This document shows, piece by piece, positions 52,043-60,700 of a stretch of 64,000 bases of DNA (position 1 is its first letter; each line of letters starts with the position of its first letter). Source of the DNA: Halorussus halobius (GTDB lineage Archaea; Halobacteriota; Halobacteria; Halobacteriales; Haladaptataceae); NCBI RefSeq assembly GCF_004765805.1, contig NZ_SBIU01000004.1, forward strand, positions 248,001 through 312,000. The letters run 5' to 3'. The translations under genes and the position numbers were made by a program. The notes beneath the pieces were generated by a model. That model saw only the letters and a list, made by a program, of their open reading frames with translations, was not told the origin of the DNA and did no database searches.

Positions 52043-52678
52043 TCACAGCACGCGGAACACGCGGACCGTGTCGCGCTTGCCCGGCTCGCAGAGGAGCTGG
52101 GCCAGCCCGAGGTCCGAGAAGACCTGCTTCCAGTCGCGGTGGTACAGCGGGAAGTCGTCGTGGACGCAACTCACTTCCGCACCCTCGCGACCGCGTTCGG
52201 GGCTGTTGCCCTCGTTTTCGGCGGTTATCAGCAGGTCGGACGTGACGCGGGCCAGCTCCGCGAACGCCCAGTCGTTGTCGGGATGGACGTGCTGGAGGGT
52301 CTCGACCGAGTAGACCACGTCGAACGCGTCGTCCTCGAACTCCGGCACGAGGTCCTCTATCGCGCCGGCGTGGAACCGTCCGGTCTCGGCGAGTCGCGGG
52401 TAGTGGTCGGCCATCACGTCGAACGAGTCGTCGTTGATGTCGATGCCGGTGAGGTTCTCGTACCCCGATTCGAGGAGCCCGGCGAGGTGGCGGCCGGAGC
52501 TACAGCCGACCTCCAGAATCGCGGCGTCGCGGTCCACGTAGTGGTCGAACACGGCGTCGAGGGTCTCGGTCACCTCGTTGCGCCCGATGTCGGCGTAGTA
52601 GGCGGGCGAGAACTCCTCCGAGCGCTCGGCCCAGTAGCGATGGTTGTCGGACGGGCTGTGGTCGTCCTCGGAGTTCAT
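52043..52678 (-). CDS. SAM-dependent class I methyltransferase
   Basis: 211 residues from the ATG at 52678. Motif I is ILEVGCSSGRHLAGLLESGY, motif II GIDINDDSFDVM, and motif IV FDVVYSVETLQHVHPDNDW. An N-terminal acidic stretch (NSEDDHSPSDNHRYWAERSE) precedes. The substrate is not recognisable. It may be cotranscribed from or with the amidohydrolase gene 63 nt upstream, although their functions show no clear link. Confidence 0.85.
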   Translation of the reverse strand: MNSEDDHSPSDNHRYWAERSEEFSPAYYADIGRNEVTETLDAVFDHYVDRDAAILEVGCSSGRHLAGLLESGYENLTGIDINDDSFDVMADHYPRLAETGRFHAGAIEDLVPEFEDDAFDVVYSVETLQHVHPDNDWAFAELARVTSDLLITAENEGNSPERGREGAEVSCVHDDFPLYHRDWKQVFSDLGLAQLLCEPGKRDTVRVFRVL

Positions 52679-52740
52679 GCCCGATGGCAGGAGGCCGGTC
52701 CCTAAAGGGCTCTCGGAGTCGGCGGGGACGGGCCGGGAAC

Positions 52741-54033
52741 TCAGACCGGCAGCTCGTACGCCTCGGCCCGCCGTCGAATCGCGTCGGCGTCCCCGGTCCG
52801 CAACTCCCCGTCCTCGTACAGCACCTCGCCGTCGACCATCGTGAACTGTACGTCGTCGCCGTGGGCCGCGAACACCAGATGCGAGAACACGTCGTGGAGC
52901 GGCGTCGCGCGGGTCACGTCGGTCGTCAGCCCGACGACGTCGGCCTTCCAGCCCGGTTTCAGCTTGCCGACTTTCTCGAAGCCCGCCGCCTTCGCGCCGT
53001 TGCGGGTCGCCATCTCGAAGATGGACGCCGCCGGGGTGGTGGTCGGGTCGAGGTGGTCGACCTTCTGGAGCAGGCTGGCCTGTCGCATCTCCGTGAAGGG
53101 GTCGAGCGTGTTGTTGCAGGGTGGGCCGTCGTTGCCCAGCGCGACGTTGACCCCGCGGTCGAGGTAGTCGACGACGGGCGCGATGCCCGACGCGAGTTTC
53201 ATGTTCGATGACGGACAGTAGGTGACGTGCGTGCCGGTCTCGGCCAGCACCTCGCGCTCGGACTCGTCGGTCCAGACGCAGTGGGCCAACACCACGTCCT
53301 CGCCGGTCAGCCCCACCTCGTCGAGCCAGTGGACGTTCCGGCGGCCGGTGCGGTCCTCGACCGTGGCGACCTCGTCGCGGTTCTCGCTGGCGTGGGTGTG
53401 GATGCGCACGCCCTCGTATTCGTCCGCGAGGTCGCGCGCGCCACGCAGGCACTCCTCGGTGCAACTGACCGCGAATCGGGGCGTGACCGCGTACCGGATG
53501 CGCCCGCCGCAGGTGTCGTGATATTTTCGAATCAGGCGCTCGGTCTCGTCGAGCGCGGCGTCGGTGTCCTCCAGCAGGCCGTCGGGCGACTCGGTGTCCA
53601 TCAGCACCTTTCCCATCCGGGCCCGAATCCCGAGGTCGGCCGCCGCCTCGAACGCCTCCTCGGCGTGGCGGACCGACAGGTGGTCGATGGCGGTCGTGAC
53701 CCCGGACTCTATCAGTTCGAGGTAGCCCAGTTCCGCCGCGATTCGCATGCCGTCGGCGTCGAGGCCGGCCTCCATCGGGAGCACGTAGTCGAACAGCCAG
53801 TCGAGCAGGGCGGTGTCGTCGGCGATGCCCCGGCCAAGCGACTGGACCGAGTGGACGTGCGCGCCGACCACGCCCGGCGCGAGCAGGTCGTACGCCGTCG
53901 TCTCGTGGTCGGGGTAGGCGTCGACCAGGTCCTCGCGGTCGCCGACCGCGACGACGCGGTCGCCCTCGACCACTACCGCGCCGTCCTCGACGACCGTCTC
54001 GGCGTCGGCGACGACCGTTCCGTGGAGCAACAT
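52741..54033 (-). CDS. Amidohydrolase/deaminase (MTA/SAH or 5'-deoxyadenosine deaminase type)
   Basis: 430 residues. Metal-dependent amidohydrolase superfamily: GAHVHSVQSLGRG with metal-binding His59 and His61, RIHTHASENRDEV, LAHCVWTDESE and the catalytic Asp in ALGNDGPPCNN. The QSLGRG region and the overall layout fit the MtaD/SsnA group that deaminates methylthioadenosine, SAH or 5'-deoxyadenosine. The substrate is inferred; guanine or chlorohydrolase types are possible. Confidence 0.85.
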   Translation of the reverse strand: MLLHGTVVADAETVVEDGAVVVEGDRVVAVGDREDLVDAYPDHETTAYDLLAPGVVGAHVHSVQSLGRGIADDTALLDWLFDYVLPMEAGLDADGMRIAAELGYLELIESGVTTAIDHLSVRHAEEAFEAAADLGIRARMGKVLMDTESPDGLLEDTDAALDETERLIRKYHDTCGGRIRYAVTPRFAVSCTEECLRGARDLADEYEGVRIHTHASENRDEVATVEDRTGRRNVHWLDEVGLTGEDVVLAHCVWTDESEREVLAETGTHVTYCPSSNMKLASGIAPVVDYLDRGVNVALGNDGPPCNNTLDPFTEMRQASLLQKVDHLDPTTTPAASIFEMATRNGAKAAGFEKVGKLKPGWKADVVGLTTDVTRATPLHDVFSHLVFAAHGDDVQFTMVDGEVLYEDGELRTGDADAIRRRAEAYELPV

Positions 54034-54184
54034 CCCCCAGCCCGTAGGGTCGGAATCGGGAAAGTATCTGTCGGTTCGCCGTCGACCCGTCGGAAGTGGC
54101 AGTCGTCTCGAACCGCGTCGTCGGGCTCTTGGAATCCTCTTTGTGTCGTCGTACTATCGTAGAAACAGGCGTCACTCCACGCAC

Positions 54185-55852
54185 TTACTCGCCGGATGAA
54201 TCCGACGACATCGACTGTAGCGTGGCAGAATACTCGCCGAGCACTTCCGACGTGTACGGGTCGTCCGGATAGACGCTGACACTCGCGTTCCACTCCTCCG
54301 GGGAATCCACCGGGTCGGTGGCATAGTCGAACGGAATCATGAACGTCCAGTTGAGCGCCCCGTTCACGTCGTGGGCCAGGAACTCGTCGAATATCTCCCG
54401 GTACTTCTTGGCCCGCTTTTCGTCCTGGGATTTCCAGTCGTCGTCCCGACGATCCACCCGGAACTGCCCGTCATCGTTGCTCGGCGCGACCTCACCAGCG
54501 TACACCGGCTTTTCGAGGGTTTCGTGTGCGTCGATGGCGTGGTTCTCGACCCACGTTTTCCAACGGGGGACACCGTCGTCGTCTTCGGCCAGCAGCCCGT
54601 TTTTGTTGAGATACATGTGGAACGTGGCGGCGTCGATAGCATCGGGCTGGTGGTTCTCGACGAAGTCCATCCCCTGGTCCGATTTCCCCGGCAGGCTCTT
54701 TTCCTTCGATTCCTCGTAGTAGCCGATCTCCCCGGTCGAGAGGAGGTGGTTGTCGTCGACGGATTTGATGAACGGGGCCATCTCCTCGATCCAGTCCTGC
54801 ATGATCGACGTCGCCCCGTCGTTGTCCAGGAGGTCGGGCTCGTTCACGAGCTCCCACAGCATGATGCCGGGGTCGTTTCGATATTCGCGACCAGTGAACA
54901 CGTTCACCCGCGTCAACACCGCCTCCACGTACTCCTTGTAGAGGGCCCGGCAGTTGGGGTCGGTGTAGAAGTCGTCGTGATTCGACGCCGACGCAGTGTA
55001 GTGAACGAAATCGGTGATGCCGGTGTGGCTGTCGGTATTGCTGAGGAGCGGCAGGACCAATCGAACCCCGGTCTCGTTTGCCTTGTAGATGGCGTAGTCC
55101 AGCTTCCGCATCACGGTTTCGTTGAGCGGCGGCAACGAATCGACGGCGTCCGACCCGTCGTCAGCGGGTTCGGGGAGCACCTTGTTATTATTCCCTTTAC
55201 AGGAGCCGACGAAGCACTTGCCGGCGTACACCCACGTTCGAAGCGCCGTCAGTCCGAGTTCGGATGCCTCGGCGAACACCTCGTCGACGTACCACTTCGG
55301 CGCTCGTCGGAGCATGTCGTTGTTCGCACCGTTGAAATAGAACGGGTCGCCGTCCCGAACGAAGTTCCGGCCCTCAGTCCGAACGAAGTGGTCGAGCGTT
55401 GGAATGTCGCCCCCGACTTGCAACTCACCACGAACCGCTCGACCAGTCGCCTTCGTCGCGATGGTGAACTGGTAGGTGTCGGCGACGAGGGGCTCCTCGA
55501 CCGCGAACGAGAGTGTCGTCGTCTCGCCCGGGCCGAGGTCGATCGACTTCGAGTACTCGTGTTCGCCGATCTCCAGTGAGACGGTTCGTGACCCAGCACT
55601 GGTTCCCGTATTCCGTATCCGGGTGCGAATCTCGAACGAGTCGCCCGGGGCGACGTCGTCGGGAGCGGTGGGCTGTTCGAGCTCGAATTCCGCATCAGGC
55701 GAAGACGTGGTTGGCGTAGAAGTACCCACAGTAGTAGCAGCGTCCGATCGGGTCGACGTGTGCCCCTCGGTTTCCGAAGACGGGCTAGATTCACACCCAG
55801 CTAAGAGACTCGTCGAGAGAGTTGCTGCCGCTAGGAACCGTCGGCGTTTCAT
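54185..55852 (-). CDS. Secreted GH5-family glycoside hydrolase (mannanase-like), Tat lipoprotein
   Basis: 555 residues from the ATG at 55852. N-terminal RRRFLAA and LLAGC (Cys 20) form a lipoprotein signal. A Ser/Thr-rich linker is followed by a CARDB-like beta-sandwich (about residues 50-140), then a GH5 TIM barrel. LTALRTWVYAGKCF, the acid/base Glu in MLWELVNEPD, HMYLNK and the nucleophile Glu in YAGEVAPS are GH5 endo-beta-mannanase-like. It would hydrolyse beta-mannan or a related polysaccharide outside the cell. Codon use is visibly less GC-rich than in the neighbours, suggesting acquisition. Confidence 0.87.
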   Translation of the reverse strand: MKRRRFLAAATLSTSLLAGCESSPSSETEGHTSTRSDAATTVGTSTPTTSSPDAEFELEQPTAPDDVAPGDSFEIRTRIRNTGTSAGSRTVSLEIGEHEYSKSIDLGPGETTTLSFAVEEPLVADTYQFTIATKATGRAVRGELQVGGDIPTLDHFVRTEGRNFVRDGDPFYFNGANNDMLRRAPKWYVDEVFAEASELGLTALRTWVYAGKCFVGSCKGNNNKVLPEPADDGSDAVDSLPPLNETVMRKLDYAIYKANETGVRLVLPLLSNTDSHTGITDFVHYTASASNHDDFYTDPNCRALYKEYVEAVLTRVNVFTGREYRNDPGIMLWELVNEPDLLDNDGATSIMQDWIEEMAPFIKSVDDNHLLSTGEIGYYEESKEKSLPGKSDQGMDFVENHQPDAIDAATFHMYLNKNGLLAEDDDGVPRWKTWVENHAIDAHETLEKPVYAGEVAPSNDDGQFRVDRRDDDWKSQDEKRAKKYREIFDEFLAHDVNGALNWTFMIPFDYATDPVDSPEEWNASVSVYPDDPYTSEVLGEYSATLQSMSSDSSGE

Positions 55853-55998
55853 GTGGCGTATCTCAGACCGGAGGTACAAATAGCCTAGGTCGTTCGGGGA
55901 CCGGTCACCGACAGCCCCCGGAGCCAAGCCTCGGGGGCTCGGTCACAGACCGGGCAGCCAACGGCGGCACCCCTCGGCGGCGGGTTTCAACGGAGCGG

Positions 55999-56817
55999 TC
56001 ACTCCTCGTCGTCGGCCAGTTCCCGAACGTCGGGGTCGAGTCGGTCGAACTGCCGGCGGCGGCTCCCGTCGTTCGAGTCGGCGATGCGCATCTGGGCGCG
56101 CTCCTCGACGTCGAACACCGCGTCCTCGTCGAGGTCGGTCGCCTCGACCGCGTCCCGGATCTTCGATTCGTCGAAGCTCCGGACCGACTGGGGGTCGACG
56201 CCCGCGTCGGCGAGCGCGTGGCGGACGGTCGCCTCGTCTTCGAGTTGTCGGTACGTGTAGGTGCGGCGCTCGACGCTCCCGAGGTCGGCCGCGACGGTCC
56301 GCTCCTCGCGCACCTGCTCCAGCAGGGCGTCCCGAACCTCCTGTCGGGCGTCCTCCGCGGCGTTTTTCACGTCGGCCAGCAGCGAGTAGAGGTCCGCGAG
56401 CTGGTAGGTCCCGAGGTCGTCGAGCGACGAGAGGTCGTACTCGCTGGCGAGGTGGAGCAAGACCAGCGCATCGCGCTCGAAGCCGAGTTCGAAGTCCGAG
56501 TCGTCGTCGGCCGGCGCGCCGGTCCCCGACCGAGCGTCGCTCGGCGCGTCGTCGGACCCGCCGGCGTCGCCGGCCGAAGCCGACCCGGAGCCCGCCCGCG
56601 GCGTCCCGGCGTCGCCGCGCTGGCGGCGCTTCTCGGCCATCACGAACTCGCGCGCGCCGTCGTAGCCGAGGCGGTCCCACGAGTGGGCGTCGTCGTTCGT
56701 TGCGCTGACGTGGCCGGCGACCGAGCGAACCGCGCCGCTGTACGTGCAGTCGCTGGCCGGACAGTCGACCGGGTCGTAGTCGGTCGCGTCGGTCATCGTC
56801 CGGAACTGGTTCGCCAT
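55999..56817 (-). CDS. Conserved haloarchaeal protein with N-terminal C2H2-like zinc motif
   Basis: 272 residues. The N-terminus has CPASDCTYSGAVRSVAGHVS followed by a second His (NDDAH), a C2H2-like pattern, in VDCPASDC. A low-complexity Gly/Ala/Asp linker (about 65-105) joins it to a helical C-terminal domain (DALVLLHLASEYDLSSLDDL, NAAEDARQEVRDALLEQVRE). It resembles haloarchaeal hypotheticals of unknown role that may bind nucleic acid. It starts 75 nt from tRNA-Met on the opposite strand. Confidence 0.65.
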   Translation of the reverse strand: MANQFRTMTDATDYDPVDCPASDCTYSGAVRSVAGHVSATNDDAHSWDRLGYDGAREFVMAEKRRQRGDAGTPRAGSGSASAGDAGGSDDAPSDARSGTGAPADDDSDFELGFERDALVLLHLASEYDLSSLDDLGTYQLADLYSLLADVKNAAEDARQEVRDALLEQVREERTVAADLGSVERRTYTYRQLEDEATVRHALADAGVDPQSVRSFDESKIRDAVEATDLDEDAVFDVEERAQMRIADSNDGSRRRQFDRLDPDVRELADDEE

Positions 56818-56892
56818 CGCGGATAAACGTTGGCCGGCGCGCCGGCGCGGAACCCAACTGTTTTAACGAATCCCCGCCTTAGCTGCTGGCGA

Positions 56893-56999
56893 GGGCCCGT
56901 AGCTAAGTCTGGTAAAGCACCCGGCTCATACTGACGGCCGGACCCCTCCGGCGTCATGGGACACCGGGCGATTCCTTGGTTCGAATCCGAGCGGGCCCA
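56893..56999 (+). tRNA. Elongator tRNA-Met (CAT) with intron
   Basis: Acceptor GGGCCCG (56893-56899) pairs with CGGGCCC (56992-56998), discriminator A. Anticodon stem CCCGG (56920-56924) pairs with CCGGG (56964-56968); the loop CTCATA plus one base carries anticodon CAT (56927-56929). An intron of about 32 nt (about 56931-56962) sits after position 37 and contains a GGCCGGACCCCTCCGGC hairpin, as expected for a haloarchaeal elongator tRNA-Met. The T arm is CTTGG-TTCGAAT-CCGAG. Confidence 0.92.
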
Positions 57000-57330
57000 T
57001 CTTCGGCGACGAGACTGTGAGCGCCGCCCAGCAGCGCGAACGAATACTGGCGCCGAAAATGGACGACTGCAGGTTCGAACCCTGCGAGTCACAGCCCGCG
57101 CAGCGACCGAAGGGAGCGAGCAGGACTGTCTCGCTCCGGTTCGAATCCGAGCGGGCCCATCTTCCGTCGACCCAGCCGCGAGCGCCGTCTCCCGCGGTCG
57201 AGTCTCGTTCTCACTCGCCTGGAGATGCGCGAACCGCATCCCGGTGCCCGGTCGGGAGTTCGGTGGTCCGCTCGCTGGCTTCGTTCGCCGGCTCAGTCGG
57301 TGTCGGACGAGGGACGCGTCAGCGCTCGGG
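57000..57330. repeat. tRNA-tail repeat unit behind tRNA-Met, then gene-free gap
   Basis: The tRNA 3' end (27 nt, GGTTCGAATCC through GGGCCCATCTTC) at 56978-57004 is repeated exactly at 57138-57164, 160 nt away. The unit between contains GGTTCGAACCCTGCGAGTC as an inverted partner of the T arm and CACAGCCCGCGCAGCGACCG, closely matching the unit behind tRNA-Arg. From 57165 to 57330 I see no gene. Confidence 0.75.
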
Positions 57331-57627
57331 TCACGCCCTGGAGTCGTCAGCGTCGTCCACTTCGTTTTCGTCCACGTCCTCCGGCGCGTTCGCTATCGAC
57401 TCGACGTCGCCGACGATGTCGTCCACGGCGTCTCCGAGTTCCTCGGCGCTCATCTCGGCCGCCTCTTGGTCGATCGTGGACGTGGACGCGGACCGGAGAC
57501 CTAGCTGGAGGAACGCGTCCTCCCACCTCTCGCCCTCGACGGTGACGTCGGCTTCCTCGTCGGTCGCCGACCACTGGCCGTCCTCGTACTCTACGAGACG
57601 AATCTCTCGCCTGACTTCTCGACTCAC
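57331..57627 (-). CDS. Small acidic protein with HicB-like N-terminus
   Basis: 98 residues using the GTG at 57627 (reads SREVRREIRLVEYEDGQWSA, then TDEEADVTVEGERWEDAFLQ). The N-terminal half resembles the partial RNase-H-like fold of HicB antitoxins (beta strand, DGxW, later E-x-x-E/WEDA helix). The C-terminal half is very acidic and unstructured. No HicA toxin gene is adjacent, so an orphan or solitary role is possible. An ATG at 57654 would add nine residues. Confidence 0.5.
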   Translation of the reverse strand: MSREVRREIRLVEYEDGQWSATDEEADVTVEGERWEDAFLQLGLRSASTSTIDQEAAEMSAEELGDAVDDIVGDVESIANAPEDVDENEVDDADDSRA

Positions 57628-57799
57628 GGACGCGGGTACTCGGGACCGGGGCAAAAGCGTTCGGCTGCCCAGCGCCCGTCGCTGGCTCCGGTCTCACGGT
57701 CGCTCACGTTCCGACAGCGAGGGCGGGCCGACCGGGCGTACGCTCACGTCCACTCCGTTTACGAAACTTCTTATCGGATGGGGGACTAAGGGTTGCTGA

Positions 57800-60700
57800 A
57801 TGGCTCGCGCGGAGAACACGGAGCTCATCGATACGTTCGAGCAGTTCTATCGACGGTACTACAGCGACGAGGTCGGGGAGCTCGCCCAGAACTACCCCGG
57901 CGAGCAGCGGTCGCTGTTCGTCGACTGGGCCGACCTCTATCGGTTCGACCCCGAACTCGCCGACGACTTCATCTCCCAGCCCGAGCAGTACCGGGAGTAC
58001 GCCGAGGAGGCGCTGCGGCTCTACGACCTCCCGGTGGACGTGAGCCTCGGGCAGGCCCACGTCCGGGTCCGCAACCTCGACCGGACCACCGACATCCGGG
58101 CCATCCGCGCGCGACACGTCAACACCCTCGTTGGCGTGCAGGGCATCGTCCGGAAGGCGACCGACGTCCGACCCAAGATTCAGGAGGCCGCCTTCGAGTG
58201 CCAGCGGTGTGGCACGCTGACCTACATCCCCCAGAGCAGCGGCGACTTCCAGGAACCCCACGAGTGTCAGGGCTGCGAGCGACAGGGCCCGTTCCAGATA
58301 AACTTCGACCAGTCGGAGTTCGTCGACTCCCAGAAGCTCCGCGTCCAGGAGAGCCCGGAGGGGCTCCGGGGCGGCGAGACGCCCCAGGCAATCGACGTCC
58401 ACATCGAGGACGACATCACTGGCAACGTCACGCCCGGCGACCACGTCACGGTCACGGGCATCCTCCACCTCGAACAGCAGGGAAGCGACCAGGACAAGTC
58501 GGCGGTCTTCGACGTGTACATGGACGGCATGTCGGTGACCATCGAGGACGAGGAGTTCGAGGAGATGGACATCACCGACGAGGACAAGACGGAGATCGTC
58601 GAACTCTCGAACGAGCCGGACATCTACGACAAGATGGTCGCGTCGATGGCTCCGGCCATCTACGGCTACGACGAGGAGAAGCTGGCGATGATTCTTCAGC
58701 TCTTCTCGGGCGTGACCAAGCATCTGCCCGACGAGTCCCGGATTCGGGGCGACCTGCACATGCTGCTTATAGGGGACCCCGGCACGGGCAAGTGTCTGGA
58801 AGGAAGCACGAAGGTTACGCTTGCGGATGGAACTCAGAAGCCGATCCGCGAAATTGTGGAATCTCACCTCAATAACCCGACCTCGATAGACGACGGTGTG
58901 TACCAGGAGGTCGATATTCCGCTCCCCTCGATGGACGACGACGGGACGTTAGTCCAGAAGCGTGCGACGAAAGTTTGGAAGCGAGAAGCGCCGGAGGAGA
59001 TGTACCGCATCGAAACTGCCAGTGGAACCGAACTCGAAGTAACGCCGTCTCATCCGCTTTTCGTGTACTCCGATGGTGCGTTCGAGGCAGTTCAGGCTGA
59101 AGGGCTTCGAGAGGGTGACCCTATTGCCGTCCACGATTCGGACCCCGTAACTGTGACCGATGGCGGCGTCGCATCTACGGCTGACGTTCGGCAGCCTCCG
59201 ACTTCGCCTCTTGGGTCGAAGGTAAGACAGTCCAAAATCACATCCATCGAACCCGTCGAACCGGACTACGACTGGGTGTACGACCTCGAAGTCGAAGGGA
59301 CGCACAACTACCTCTCGAACAACGTCGTCTCGCACAACTCCCAGATGATTTCGTACGTCCAGAACATCGCGCCCCGCTCGGTGTACACCTCCGGGAAGGG
59401 GTCGTCGAGCGCCGGCCTTACGGCGGCCGCTGTTCAGGACGACTTCGGCGAGGGCCAGCAGTGGACCCTCGAAGCCGGTGCGCTCGTACTCGCGGACCGT
59501 GGAATCGCGGCAGTGGACGAACTCGACAAGATGCGGTGTGTGACCGGCGACACGCTCGTCCACCTCGCCGACGGACGAGTCTCGCGCATCCGGGACTTGG
59601 CGCGCGATGCCGCCGCCGAGGGTGAAATCGAGGAGCTTCCGAACGGTCGAACGATACGCGACGTGGACCTCGACGCGTGGACGATGACCGAGGACGGTCG
59701 ACTCGTCGAGCGTCCGGTCACGGCGGTCCACGAGTACGACGCGCCCGAGGAACTCACCACGGTCCGGACCGAATCGGGCGAAGAACTGACCGCGACCCAC
59801 GACCATCCCTTCTTCGCGTTCGAGAACGGCGAGCGCGTCGAGAAGCCGGCTCGAGACCTCACAGCCGGCGATTGGGTGTACGTACCACGTCGACTCTCAC
59901 GGCCAGCGACTGATGGCGGAACCGCTGCTCTCCCGGCCACCGCCGTCGAACCTGACGACGCCGCTTCGACGGTGGGGGGTGCTATGGGCGCGGTCCTCGG
60001 CTATCTCTCGGGCGACGGAAACGTCTACTACGACCGCGACGCGGGCGTGTACGGGATTCGTTTCACCAACAAGGAAGAACAGCTACTGGCCGATTTCGAG
60101 CGAGCGTGTCAGGCAGCGTTCGACGCGACGCCCGTACGTCCCCCCAGCGAGCAGCGCGACGACGGCGTCGAGACCGTTCGACTGCCGGGCCGGGAGTACG
60201 CAGACGCAGTTCTGGACGCGGGGATGAATCTCGAAACGTACGACGACAAGGCGTTCCCCGAGGGCGTCACGGACGCCTCGCCGGCGACGAAGGCGGCGTT
60301 CGTTCGAGCGCTAGCCGATAGCGAAGGCAGCGTCGACGTCGCCACCGGCAACGTCAAGATACATTCGTCGAGCGACGAACTGCTGCTGGGCGTCAAGAGC
60401 CTACTGCTGGAGTTCGGCGTGTCGACTCAAATCCAGACGAAAGGACGCGACGACAAACGCGACGTGTACGTGCTCGCCATCACGGCAGCCGATTCGCTCG
60501 ACGCGTTCGAACAGCACGTCGGGTTCACGCTCGACAGAAAGCAGTCGGCGCTCGAAGCAGTCTGCGAGGCCGCGTCCGGCGATAGGACGATACTCGACGT
60601 GATTCCCGACTGCGGCGGCCTGCTCTCGGACCTCCGGGATTCGCTTCGGCTCCAGCAGTCCGAATGCGGCATCGGCGACGCGACGTACTGCAACTTCGAG

